Source of the DNA: Methylococcaceae bacterium
GTDB taxonomy: Bacteria > Pseudomonadota > Gammaproteobacteria > Methylococcales > Methylomonadaceae
Assembly: GCA_013140705.1 (NCBI GenBank)
Contig: JABFSH010000009.1
Coordinates: 1-64,000 of the forward strand
Length of the DNA stretch: 64,000 bases
Reading direction: 5' to 3'
Shown: piece by piece, positions 16,857 through 25,910 of the stretch
Layout: every line of letters starts with the position of its first letter
How positions within the stretch are numbered: the stretch's first letter is position 1
The notes under the pieces: model-generated
The model's database searches: none
What the model saw: only the letters and a program-made list of their open reading frames with translations
Told to the model about the DNA's origin: nothing
Translations under genes and position numbers: made by a program

Positions 16857-17723
16857 TCAATGGGGAGCGAGATGGACGGGGATGTCAATGGTTTCGAAGG
16901 CCTTGCCCGGCTTTTTAAAACCTGGACAATCGATGCTGATGCGCTGTACAGGATCGCTTAGTTTTAATGCCGTTAGTTGGCCACCCCAAAGGCAACCGGT
17001 GTCGATGGCATAACAATTGGCGCCTTCGTAATAGCCCAGTGAAGACCAGTGCCCGAAGATGACGCGCATATCGGCGTTTTTTCGGTTAGGTGCTTCAAAC
17101 CACGGAAATAAATGATTGGGTTGTGAGCCCAGGGGGCCATTCTGGGCAAAATCCAGGCGGCCGTCAGCATCACAGTAGCGCATGCGAGTGAAGCAATTGA
17201 TAATAAAACGCTGTTTCCTGATGCCCTTCAGACTGGTTGACCACAGATTCGGTTTGTCGCCATACATTTGCTTGAGAAAGAATTGATAGTTCGGACTTTT
17301 TAACGTGTCTTCCGCCAGCAAGGCCATTTTTTTTGTGGTCTTAAAATCCCATTGTGGCGGAAGTCCGGCATGTACCAAACAAAAATCGTCATTAAAATGA
17401 AACAGTGGCTGATGTCTTAGCCAGTCGACAAGTTCATCTCTATCTGACGCTTCCAGCACCTGGCTAAGCGTGTCCTTTCGATGGGATGCCTGATCATTAC
17501 ATGAAGCGGCCAATAAATGCATGTCGTGGTTGCCGAGCACCGTGATCGCTGCATTTCCCAGGGACTTTACGAAACGTAAGGTCTCCAGTGATTTTGGACC
17601 GCGGTTAACCAAGTCGCCGGCAAACCACAGTTGATCGGAATGTTCATTAAAGGCGATGGTATCAAGCAGCTTTAATAAATCATCAAAACAACCCTGGATA
17701 TCGCCGATCGCATAAATGGCCAT
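16857..17723 (-). CDS. apaH: Bis(5'-nucleosyl)-tetraphosphatase, symmetrical (ApaH)
   Basis: A 288-aa calcineurin-like metallophosphatase that splits Ap4A into two ADP. Metal-binding motifs are all present: GDIQGC (residues 7-12), GDLVNRGPKS, GNHDMHLLA, and HAGLPPQWD, plus the C-terminal FGHWSSLG. I start at the ATG at 17723 (MAIYAIGDIQG), four bases after the apaG stop; the frame is open further upstream, but that part overlaps apaG and is not family-like. apaG-apaH is a conserved pair linked to rRNA methylation and stress genes in enterobacteria. Confidence 0.95.
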   Translation of the reverse strand: MAIYAIGDIQGCFDDLLKLLDTIAFNEHSDQLWFAGDLVNRGPKSLETLRFVKSLGNAAITVLGNHDMHLLAASCNDQASHRKDTLSQVLEASDRDELVDWLRHQPLFHFNDDFCLVHAGLPPQWDFKTTKKMALLAEDTLKSPNYQFFLKQMYGDKPNLWSTSLKGIRKQRFIINCFTRMRYCDADGRLDFAQNGPLGSQPNHLFPWFEAPNRKNADMRVIFGHWSSLGYYEGANCYAIDTGCLWGGQLTALKLSDPVQRISIDCPGFKKPGKAFETIDIPVHLAPH

Positions 17724-17727
17724 GGGT

Positions 17728-18105
17728 CTAGTGGAGTGTTCTTGGTATTGACAGGGTGAATTTGGGAATCGTGGCGCTGAAATCATCGCCATCATCCGAA
17801 TGCATTAAATATTGACCCTGCATGGTGCCGACCGGGGTTTCAATCATGGCTCCACTGGTATATCGGAAAAACTCGCCGGGTTTAATATGTGGTTGTTCAC
17901 CAATCACGCCATCACCTCTGACTTCCTGGATTTTTCCGTTGGAATCGGTAATCAGCCAGTGGCGACTTAATAATTTTGCGGGCACGGCGCCTACATTGGT
18001 AATGGTTATGGTATAGGCGAAAACATAGCGACCTTGTTCGGGAGCTGATTGCGCTTCAATAAATTGGGGCAGTGCATCAACTAAAATTTTGTTTTTTTCG
18101 TTCAT
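17728..18105 (-). CDS. apaG: ApaG domain protein
   Basis: A 125-aa protein of the ApaG/DUF525 family with a beta-sandwich (fibronectin-III-like) fold. Family features: YVFAYTITITNVG near residue 27, LLSRHWLITDSNGKIQEVRGDGVIGEQP, and PGEFFRYTSGAMIETPVGTMQGQY (shortened here in description) in the second half. ApaG affects cobalt and magnesium efflux in Salmonella; its biochemical role is unsettled. It is directly upstream of apaH. Confidence 0.95.
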   Translation of the reverse strand: MNEKNKILVDALPQFIEAQSAPEQGRYVFAYTITITNVGAVPAKLLSRHWLITDSNGKIQEVRGDGVIGEQPHIKPGEFFRYTSGAMIETPVGTMQGQYLMHSDDGDDFSATIPKFTLSIPRTLH

Positions 18106-18177
18106 TATCGGATCATATAGCTTATATACTGATTATTTCATCTTAACTCTTCGCTAAACGCAAGCACCTAATCCTGA

Positions 18178-18723
18178 ATGAAACTAATTGTTTGTATTTT
18201 AAGTGTCGTCTCGGCATTGTTCGCACCTGCCCATGCGGAGGATTCCAAAGATTTGTTTGCGGCTGCCATGCTCGGTAAAGTAGAACGCATAGAGACCTTG
18301 TTAGGGCAAGGTATTGATGTCAACAGTAAAACCGCGACGGGCAGAACGCCGTTGATGGCCGCTAGCTTTAACGGCAATGCTCGAATCGTCAAGGCATTGC
18401 TTGGCTATGGAGCGGATGTTAATCTGGCTGATAATTGGGGTACCACTGCGCTGATGGATGCGGTAGTTTTCGGAAACGAAGACATTGTTGGCTTGTTAAT
18501 TACGGCGGGAGCGGATGTTAATGCCGTCGATAAGAAAAATGTCAAAGTGATGGCAAGAGCGAAAATGGCGGCGCACGAAAAAATAATTAAAATTCTGGAA
18601 AAAGCGGGCGCAAAAGATGCCGAGCCACCACCTGCTGAAGAAGGTGCAGCCAATGAAGGCGAAGAGGGTGACGCTAAAAATCCGGACGAAAAGTCTGGCG
18701 AAAAACCGGAAGAGAAAAAGTGA
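18178..18723 (+). CDS. Secreted ankyrin-repeat protein
   Basis: A 181-aa protein with a Sec signal peptide (MKLIVCILSVVSALFAPAHA, cleavage after AHA) and about four ankyrin repeats (residues 25-145; e.g. GRTPLMAASFNGNARIVKAL, GTTALMDAVVFGNEDIVGLL). The last 35 residues are a highly acidic, E/P/G/K-rich low-complexity tail. Ankyrin repeats mediate protein binding, so it is probably a periplasmic adaptor or inhibitor; the partner is unknown. It is divergent from apaG and lies 98 bp before mpl. Confidence 0.85.
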   Translation: MKLIVCILSVVSALFAPAHAEDSKDLFAAAMLGKVERIETLLGQGIDVNSKTATGRTPLMAASFNGNARIVKALLGYGADVNLADNWGTTALMDAVVFGNEDIVGLLITAGADVNAVDKKNVKVMARAKMAAHEKIIKILEKAGAKDAEPPPAEEGAANEGEEGDAKNPDEKSGEKPEEKK

Positions 18724-18821
18724 AGGTATAAAAAGGCTAACGGCGCAAGGCGAAAAATCCACTCTTTTAAAACTGGCGGCCCTTTCGCCTATGATTAATT
18801 AGAAACTATCAGGACAAGACA

Positions 18822-20174
18822 TTGCATATTCATATTTTAGGCATTTGCGGGACCTTCATGGGCGGCTTGGCAGTTATTGCCAGGCAGTTGGGTTATCAGG
18901 TTAGCGGTTCGGACCAAAATGTTTACCCACCGATGAGCATTCAATTGGCAGAGCAGGGTATAGAGTTGATGGAGGGTTATCGCGCTGAAAATCTGGCCAA
19001 CAATCCTGATCTTGTCATTATTGGTAATGCGTTATCGCGAGGGAATCCTGAAGTTGAGGCGGTGTTGAACAGGGGCTTGAAATATGTTTCCGGGCCGCAG
19101 TGGTTGGCAGAGCATGTGCTGCAGGATAAATGGGTGCTGGGTGTTGCAGGCACGCACGGAAAGACAACGACCACCAGTATGTTGTGCTGGATATTGGAGC
19201 ATGAGGGCTTGAAGCCGGGCTTTTTAATCGGTGGTATTCCGTTAAATTTTGGTATTTCCGCACGTTTGGGAGATTCCAGCTTTTTTGTAATTGAAGCCGA
19301 CGAGTACGATTCGGCTTTCTTCGACAAGCGTTCCAAATTTGTCCACTACCGGCCAAAAACAGCCGTATTGAATAATCTCGAATACGACCATGCTGACATT
19401 TTCCCGGATTTGGACGCCATAAAAAAACAGTTTCATCATCTGGTTAGAACCATTCCCGGTGAAGGTTTGATTATCAGCCCTGAACGTGATTCGAATGTCA
19501 ATGACGTTTTAGCGATGGGATGCTGGACGCAGACGGTAAAGACTTCAATAAATGCTGAAGCATCCTGGAATGCCAAATTACTAAAAGAAGATGGCAGCCA
19601 GTTCAATGTACAATTGGATAACAAGGAGCAAGGCTGTGTGGAATGGTCGCTCACAGGCGACCATAACGTTTACAATGCCTTATCGGCAATTGTAGCCGCA
19701 CATCATGTGGGTATTGAGCCTGCGGACGCCATATCGGCTTTGGGCAAATTTCAAAATGTTAAACGTCGTATGGAAGTCATTGCCAGACTCAATGGCGTTA
19801 CCATCTACGATGACTTTGCCCACCATCCTACTGCGATTGAAACCACATTAGCGGGTTTGCGCAAGCAAGTCGGGCGGGATCGAATCATCGCCATCGTGGA
19901 ACCACGATCCAACACCATGCGCTTGGGCGTGCATACGGAAACTTTGGCGCTTTCATTAAAAGACGCCGATCTGGCGCTGATCTTCCAGCCGGAAACTATG
20001 AATTGGGATTTAAGCGGTTTAAAGAAATACGCCGGAAATATCGAAATCTGCTTGTCGCTCGAAGCCATTATTGCCAAGTTGAAATTTGAAGCCCGCTACG
20101 GTGGGCATTTCGTGCTGATGAGTAACGGCAGTTTTGGTGGAATTTATCAGCAGTTGCTGAAAGAATTGGCGTAG
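18822..20174 (+). CDS. mpl: Murein tripeptide ligase Mpl
   Basis: A 450-aa Mur ligase that joins UDP-N-acetylmuramate to the recycled tripeptide L-Ala-gamma-D-Glu-meso-DAP. N-terminal Rossmann motif HILGICGTFMGG, ATP loop GVAGTHGKTTTTSM (about residue 108), central motif EADEYDSAFFDKRSKFVHY, and C-terminal VEPRSNTMRLG are all diagnostic of Mpl rather than MurC. The start is TTG (MHIHILG) with AGGAC a short way upstream. It implies that this cell recycles peptidoglycan. Confidence 0.96.
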   Translation: MHIHILGICGTFMGGLAVIARQLGYQVSGSDQNVYPPMSIQLAEQGIELMEGYRAENLANNPDLVIIGNALSRGNPEVEAVLNRGLKYVSGPQWLAEHVLQDKWVLGVAGTHGKTTTTSMLCWILEHEGLKPGFLIGGIPLNFGISARLGDSSFFVIEADEYDSAFFDKRSKFVHYRPKTAVLNNLEYDHADIFPDLDAIKKQFHHLVRTIPGEGLIISPERDSNVNDVLAMGCWTQTVKTSINAEASWNAKLLKEDGSQFNVQLDNKEQGCVEWSLTGDHNVYNALSAIVAAHHVGIEPADAISALGKFQNVKRRMEVIARLNGVTIYDDFAHHPTAIETTLAGLRKQVGRDRIIAIVEPRSNTMRLGVHTETLALSLKDADLALIFQPETMNWDLSGLKKYAGNIEICLSLEAIIAKLKFEARYGGHFVLMSNGSFGGIYQQLLKELA

Positions 20175-20235
20175 TGTCAGCACCACGCCATTAGTTAATA
20201 GCATTTTCCACGATCGTCACAAATCAGAACGTTAG

Positions 20236-20339
20236 GGATCCTCAAAAGTTATCCGTTCATGTTTCGGCAAACGGATAAGTTACTAACTGGATACCCACTC
20301 GTTCTGAGCTTGCTGAAGCGCAATTTTTAGCCGTCCCCT
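20236..20339. repeat. Family-B repeat, short diverged copy
   Basis: The left end GGGATCCTCAAAAGTTATCCGTTCATG resembles the end of the copy at 59155-59313 (AGAG-AATTTTTA-TTATCCGTTCATG on its complement), and the right end CGCAATTTTTAGCCG resembles the other terminus. The interior is shortened. It occupies the mpl to HD-GYP gap. Confidence 0.5.
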
Positions 20340-20346
20340 GACATTT

Positions 20347-20393
20347 GGAATTAGCCAATCCTGAATTTGGGAAAATTATTTTTGGCTAATTCC
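20347..20393. repeat. Inverted repeat after the HD-GYP gene
   Basis: GGAATTAGCCA (20347-20357) and TGGCTAATTCC (20383-20393) are exact complements separated by 25 bp. The pair lies just past the minus-strand HD-GYP stop and may act as an imperfect terminator or transcript-end stem. Confidence 0.4.
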
Positions 20394-20401
20394 TCCTTGG
20401 A

Positions 20402-21553
20402 TTATTTAGCGCTGCTGATCGCCCAGATTTGGTTAAGATCGACCTTAAAGTTTTCGGGGCGTGAGATGACTTTTTCAATCGCAAAAATTTGCTCCTGTTC
20501 AGTATCCCGCTTTCTGGGAAATTCATAGGGCAGACCCCGCGGACTGATAACACTGAGTACTATAGGGCAATTAGCCTGGCTGATATTGTGTTTCAACACA
20601 ATGGCAATTTCACCATTGTTAAGCATGACAAAAGCGCCAGGTGGATAAATGCCGATTTCCTTTATTAATAGTTGCGTAATATTTTCATCGACTGTGCTGC
20701 CGCGTTGCATAAAAATATCACGCAAGGCTTTTTTAACATAAAGGCCATCCCGGTACTGACGCGGCAGGATCATGGCGCTGTAAATATCAGCTATTGCCAG
20801 AATGCGGGCCGATTCGGGAATGGCATCACCGACCAGGCCGGAAGGATAGCCCTTGCCGTCAATGCGTTCATGATGAAAAAATATCGTGTCAAGCCAGTCC
20901 TTGTTATCGATGTTCGCAGCCTTCATGATTTCACGGCTTTTGTAGGGGTGTTCGATGATCACCTTTCGTTGTTTGTCGGTGAGAGGTGTCGTCTGAGTGC
21001 TCAAGATATCCTGCTCATGCCACATGCCGATATTTTGAGTTAATGCCGCAGCAATAAATGGTATTCGATCCTGCTCAGGAATTTTTCTTCTCTTGTTCAA
21101 AATTTCCGTAAGAATGCCACAAAGTACGGGATGTAAATCAATATAAGGCGAATCTTGATCGAGAATGAGTGCGCCCATGGCAGGATCAACGTGTTCCCGG
21201 CAAAGATTTTGTACAATTAAGGCGAGGTTTAGAATAGTCTGGTTGTGGTCTGCTTTAGAATTTTTATAGATATCGGTAACGACAGATCTTAAAATGCTTT
21301 TTATGGAAGAGAGTGTTTCAAAAGGGCAAATGGCAGGCAGTTTATTGGTAAAGAATCCTGTATTTTGTTGCTCTATTTCTTCTTCCAACGTTGGATTTCG
21401 ATACAAATCCTGAGAAAGCAGCATTTTTTTTTGATTTTCGGTTTTAAGTACATAGCCTTCACTAAGCAACAGTTGTCCCGTCACACTGAAAACCGGCCAG
21501 GCAAGCGGATCACCTATGACAATATCGCTGTCTTGAATTTTTATCTTTTCCAC
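20402..21553 (-). CDS. HD-GYP domain protein with degenerate HD motif
   Basis: A 383-aa cytoplasmic protein. Residues about 130-290 align with the HD-GYP phosphodiesterase domain: LLTDKQ-like linker, EHPYKSREIM, and the signature HHERIDGKGYPSG (227-239), then DIYSAM. The HD dyad, normally HDIGK, reads TQNIGM (172-177), so key metal ligands are missing. HD-GYP enzymes hydrolyse c-di-GMP; here binding without catalysis is more likely. The N-terminal 120 residues are not a known sensor domain to me. GTG start at 21553. It stands alone. Confidence 0.85.
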   Translation of the reverse strand: MEKIKIQDSDIVIGDPLAWPVFSVTGQLLLSEGYVLKTENQKKMLLSQDLYRNPTLEEEIEQQNTGFFTNKLPAICPFETLSSIKSILRSVVTDIYKNSKADHNQTILNLALIVQNLCREHVDPAMGALILDQDSPYIDLHPVLCGILTEILNKRRKIPEQDRIPFIAAALTQNIGMWHEQDILSTQTTPLTDKQRKVIIEHPYKSREIMKAANIDNKDWLDTIFFHHERIDGKGYPSGLVGDAIPESARILAIADIYSAMILPRQYRDGLYVKKALRDIFMQRGSTVDENITQLLIKEIGIYPPGAFVMLNNGEIAIVLKHNISQANCPIVLSVISPRGLPYEFPRKRDTEQEQIFAIEKVISRPENFKVDLNQIWAISSAK

Positions 21554-21780
21554 GGTTATTTAAACCCAGCATAAATAATCAGTAGGATTAATCCATGACG
21601 AGCAAGTTCACTCGTCCGAGAAAAAAACGGTTGATGATAGCATAGACCAGTTGATTGGTTTATTCGTGGTGATTTTTGTATGGATATGGTATGAATCAAC
21701 CTGAATTGCTGAATAATAAACCGGGTCACTCTTTTAACGATTCGGTTTCTCCATTGCCTAAAAATCTAACAGGTCTGACT

Positions 21781-24700
21781 ATGCATCGCATTATCTGGTT
21801 GTTATTACTGGTTTCGTTTTTGAATGTGCCGTACATAAATGCCAAACCTCTGGCCCGTGATCAAGTCCCTGAGCCACTGAAGCCCTGGGTTGATTGGGTC
21901 TTGCAGGACCATCCGGATCTTGCCTGCCCCTACAGTTATAACAGCTTTGAGCAGAAGCGTTGCAGCTGGCCGAGTCAATTGCATATGGAATTATCAACGG
22001 CCGCCGGTCAGTATACAGCAAGCTGGAAGGTCTACCGGGAAAGCTGGGTACGATTGCCGGGCGATAGTAAACACTGGCCACTCAATGTGTCGGTTAATGG
22101 TAAACCGGCAGTCGTCATGGATAAAAATGGCGTGCCTTTCATTCAACTGGCTGCGGGGAATTACCAGATCAAAGGTGAGTTTGTCTGGGATGGCATACCC
22201 GATACTTTGAGTATCCCGGATGATAGCGGTTTGATTGAACTTTCCATCAATGGGGTCACAATAGTGAGTCCAGCCATCAGGGACGGGCAGCTTTGGTTGA
22301 AAGAAAGTGAGATTGGCCAAAAGAAACCGGAAAATATTCAAAATAATCTTGATCTGCAAGTGTTCAGACAAATTACTGATGATGTGCCGTTGCAAGTATT
22401 GACGCATTTGGATCTGGAGGTCTCAGGAGAGCAACGCGAAGTCAGGCTGACATTACCGATGCTGCCGGGATTCCAGCCATTGCAGGTGCAAAGCCAGATT
22501 CCGGCGCGACTTGAGGCTGATGGAGCATTGCTGGTGCAGGTTCGTCCAGGCCGATGGCAGATCGACGTTCTGTCCAGAGCGCTAACTGATTTACAAACCA
22601 TTCCGTTTAATGTCATCGCACCCGGTCCAACGAATGAATCAACAGCCTATCCATGGCCGCAATCAGAAATTTGGGTGTTTGATGCCCGTCCGCACTTACG
22701 AGTAGTTGAAATTGAGCAACTAAGCGCCATTGATCCCAGCCAAACCAATTTGCCGGATCATTGGAAATCCATGCCAGCCTATAAAATTAATCAGGGGCAG
22801 ACTATGGCGTTTAAAGTTATCCGGCGTGGCGACCCTGAGCCGGAACCCAATCAATTGACCTTAACACGTCAGCTCTGGCTTGATTTTAACGGCAAGGGCT
22901 ATACCGTTAACGATAAAATATCCGGCAAAATGACCCATGGCTGGCGCTTGAATGTGTTAGCGGCCATGCAACTGGGTAAAGTCACGCTGGACGGCATTAA
23001 CCAACTGATCACCGAGCAGGCCAACACAGGCAAACAAGGCGTGGAAGTCAGAAAAGGTATGATAGCGCTGGATGCCGACAGCCGGATTATCGGCACTATC
23101 GGTGCAATCAGCGCAGTCGGCTGGGAACAGAACTTTCATGCTGTCAGTGCCGAATTGAATCTGCCGCCCGGTTGGCGTTTACTGCTTGCTACCGGTGTGG
23201 ATAACGTGCCGGATAGCTGGGTTTCGCGCTGGACATTACTCGATATTTTTATTGTTTTAATCGCAGCTCTGGCGATCGGCAGACTCTGGAATGTTTACTG
23301 GGGTCTGTTTACCTTGTTGACGCTGACCCTCACCTGGCATGAGCCGGGATTTCCCCATTTTGTTTGGCTGAATATCTTGGTGGCGACTGCTTTAATCAAG
23401 GTTTTGCCCGCAAACATATTTCTAACTTTTATGACATGGTTTCGTAATGCATGCTGGTTGGCATTAGTCATCATGGTTCTTCCATTTATGGTTGATCAGG
23501 TTCGAATGGGGCTATACCCGCAACTGGAGAAGCCCTGGCAAGCAGTCATGCAGTCGGATACTGTTGTTTCAAAATCGGCGCCTCCAAACGTTGCGGATAT
23601 GGCGGCTGTAGAAGGTGCGTCAGATTCTGATGAGTTGATGGCGACTCCGATGAGTCAGGAATACCAGTATTTTTCATCCGTTGGCGACATGGCAAAAATA
23701 AGTCGGCCAGGTTCTGGTAATTCCGATTTTGAACGTATCGATCCCAAGGCCAAAGTCCAGACCGGCCCCGGATTGCCGCAATGGCAATGGACGAAGATCC
23801 TGTTGTCATGGAATGGTTCGGTGGATGCGCAACAACAGCTGAATTTATGGTACCAGTCGCCGAAACTGACAATGGTGCTGAATTTTAGTCGTGTTGTTTT
23901 GGTGAGTATTCTCAGTTTGTTGTTGTTTGGTGTTGCTGAAAAACTGACCTTCAAGATGACATCGATGCTCCCGCTGTTTTTGGTATTTGTTTTGATGCCG
24001 ATGCTGTCTTTGAAGTCAAACAATGCGTACGCCGATTTCCCTGATCAGGTCATGCTGGATAATCTGCGTAACAAACTGCTGGCGGCGCCTGATTGTTTGC
24101 CGGATTGTGCCCAGATTGCCCAGATGAATTTGGAGATTACCGATAAGGAATTAAGCATCACCCTGCAGATCCATGCGCAACAATCGGTTGCCGTGCCGTT
24201 ACCCGCCAATTATGAACAATGGTTTCCCAGTCAGGTGTCTGTGGATGGTGTGCCGGCGCAGGGGTTATTTCGTAATATCAATGGTTTATGGATCAATCTG
24301 GGTGCCGGCGAGCATGCGGTCGTGCTTAGAGGCGTTACGCCTTTGCTGGGTAAATTCACGTTGCCTTTACCGTTAAAACCGCACCGGGCTACTGTTGAGA
24401 GTACGGGTTGGCAAGTAACGGGAACACAAGAAAACGGGCTGGTTGACAATAATGTGCAGTTTATCAGGGCTCAAACCGATCAACAGGAAAGCAAAAAAAT
24501 GCTGGATACAGGGAGTCTGCCGCCGTTTGTCAGAATTGAGCGAACTTTACAATTGGGTCTTGATTGGCGCGTCATGACGCAGGTGATCCGGGTTTCACCG
24601 CCTGATAGCGCTATCGTACTGGCTGTGCCGTTGTTGACCGGTGAGTCGGTTTCCAGTGAGGGCATTCGCGTCAAGGATGGACGGGTGGAAGTCAACATGC

Positions 24701-25863
24701 CTGGCAATCAAGCGACAGTGACATGGGCATCGACCCTGGAAAAGTCAGAAAAAATTGATTTGCTTGCCGCTTCATCGGAGCAATGGGTTGAAGTCTGGAA
24801 AGTCGATGTCAGTCCGATTTGGCATATGGCATCCGAAGGCCTCGCCGTGATTCATCTGACGGATGAATCGCAATGGCTTCCGGAATGGCATCCCTGGCCC
24901 GGTGAAAAAGTAACATTGCATCTGAGCCGTCCCGAACCGGTGGACGGACAGAGCCTGACCATTGATGGTAGCCGCCTGACTATCAGGCCGGGCCAACGCA
25001 CTGAAGAGGCTGAATTGAAATTGAGTTTGAGAAGCGCCCAAGGCATGCAGCATACGCTGGTATTGCCCGAGCATGCGAAATTGCAATCCGTAATTATTGA
25101 TGGGCAGGCAAGGCCGATACGGCAAGAGGGGCAAAAACTGACCTTGCCGCTTAATCCTGGCAAGCAGGAGGTGACGATAAGCTGGCAGGAAGCGGTGGCC
25201 ATGAGTACCGTATTGACGACACCACCTGTTAATTTGGGCGTAAACAGCGTTAATGTCAGTCTGAATATCGGTCTGGGTCAAGATCGCTGGGTGTTATTCA
25301 CGATGGGACCTCAATTCGGACCGGCGGTTTTATTTTGGGGAGTGTTAATCGTTATCACCCTTGTTTCGATAGGGCTGGGTAAAGTGAGAATGACACCGTT
25401 AAAAAGCTGGCAGTGGTTTTTATTGCTGGTCGGACTGAGTCAGATTCCCATTGAGTCAGCAGTTTTGGTTGTCGGCTGGTTAGTGCTTCTGGGTTGGAGG
25501 GCGAGTTTAACCAGCAAAGCGCGCTATTTTAATGCAGTACAAATTATTCTTGTTTGTTTAACGATTGCATCGCTCGGGCAATTATTTTTTGCGGTCTCGC
25601 AAGGTTTGTTGGGTTCGCCTGACATGCAGATAGTGGGCAACCAGTCTAACGCGTATTCGTTACGCTGGTATCAGGATATAAGCGCTTCGATAGTGCCAAC
25701 GGCCACCGTCATTTCTTTGCCATTGATGGCGTATCGTCTGTTGATGCTGGCCTGGTCACTCTGGCTTGCTGTCGCGCTACTCAATTGGCTTAAGTGGGGG
25801 TGGAAATGTTTTTCTAGCGATGGCTTGTGGATTAAAAAGGCCACTGAGGGTAAATCGCGATAA
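21781..25863 (+). CDS. Large internally duplicated envelope membrane protein
   Basis: About 1360 aa with a signal peptide (MHRIIWLLLLVSFLNVPYINA), which is why I choose the ATG at 21781; an in-frame ATG also occurs at 21676 and 21691. Two long periplasmic beta-rich halves are each followed by hydrophobic helices: one block around residues 480-580, another near 705-760, and a C-terminal block from about 1200. The halves look like diverged copies: first ...WPLNVSVNGKPAVV...QLAAGNYQIKG, second ...QWFPSQVSVDGVPAQG...NLGAGEHAVVLRG. No enzyme motif is visible and I do not recognise the family. It is the longest gene here without a named function. Confidence 0.85.
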   Translation: MHRIIWLLLLVSFLNVPYINAKPLARDQVPEPLKPWVDWVLQDHPDLACPYSYNSFEQKRCSWPSQLHMELSTAAGQYTASWKVYRESWVRLPGDSKHWPLNVSVNGKPAVVMDKNGVPFIQLAAGNYQIKGEFVWDGIPDTLSIPDDSGLIELSINGVTIVSPAIRDGQLWLKESEIGQKKPENIQNNLDLQVFRQITDDVPLQVLTHLDLEVSGEQREVRLTLPMLPGFQPLQVQSQIPARLEADGALLVQVRPGRWQIDVLSRALTDLQTIPFNVIAPGPTNESTAYPWPQSEIWVFDARPHLRVVEIEQLSAIDPSQTNLPDHWKSMPAYKINQGQTMAFKVIRRGDPEPEPNQLTLTRQLWLDFNGKGYTVNDKISGKMTHGWRLNVLAAMQLGKVTLDGINQLITEQANTGKQGVEVRKGMIALDADSRIIGTIGAISAVGWEQNFHAVSAELNLPPGWRLLLATGVDNVPDSWVSRWTLLDIFIVLIAALAIGRLWNVYWGLFTLLTLTLTWHEPGFPHFVWLNILVATALIKVLPANIFLTFMTWFRNACWLALVIMVLPFMVDQVRMGLYPQLEKPWQAVMQSDTVVSKSAPPNVADMAAVEGASDSDELMATPMSQEYQYFSSVGDMAKISRPGSGNSDFERIDPKAKVQTGPGLPQWQWTKILLSWNGSVDAQQQLNLWYQSPKLTMVLNFSRVVLVSILSLLLFGVAEKLTFKMTSMLPLFLVFVLMPMLSLKSNNAYADFPDQVMLDNLRNKLLAAPDCLPDCAQIAQMNLEITDKELSITLQIHAQQSVAVPLPANYEQWFPSQVSVDGVPAQGLFRNINGLWINLGAGEHAVVLRGVTPLLGKFTLPLPLKPHRATVESTGWQVTGTQENGLVDNNVQFIRAQTDQQESKKMLDTGSLPPFVRIERTLQLGLDWRVMTQVIRVSPPDSAIVLAVPLLTGESVSSEGIRVKDGRVEVNMPGNQATVTWASTLEKSEKIDLLAASSEQWVEVWKVDVSPIWHMASEGLAVIHLTDESQWLPEWHPWPGEKVTLHLSRPEPVDGQSLTIDGSRLTIRPGQRTEEAELKLSLRSAQGMQHTLVLPEHAKLQSVIIDGQARPIRQEGQKLTLPLNPGKQEVTISWQEAVAMSTVLTTPPVNLGVNSVNVSLNIGLGQDRWVLFTMGPQFGPAVLFWGVLIVITLVSIGLGKVRMTPLKSWQWFLLLVGLSQIPIESAVLVVGWLVLLGWRASLTSKARYFNAVQIILVCLTIASLGQLFFAVSQGLLGSPDMQIVGNQSNAYSLRWYQDISASIVPTATVISLPLMAYRLLMLAWSLWLAVALLNWLKWGWKCFSSDGLWIKKATEGKSR

Positions 25864-25910
25864 TATTTGGACAACGCCTTTAACCGGCTATGCCTGAAAG
25901 GGTTAACGAA

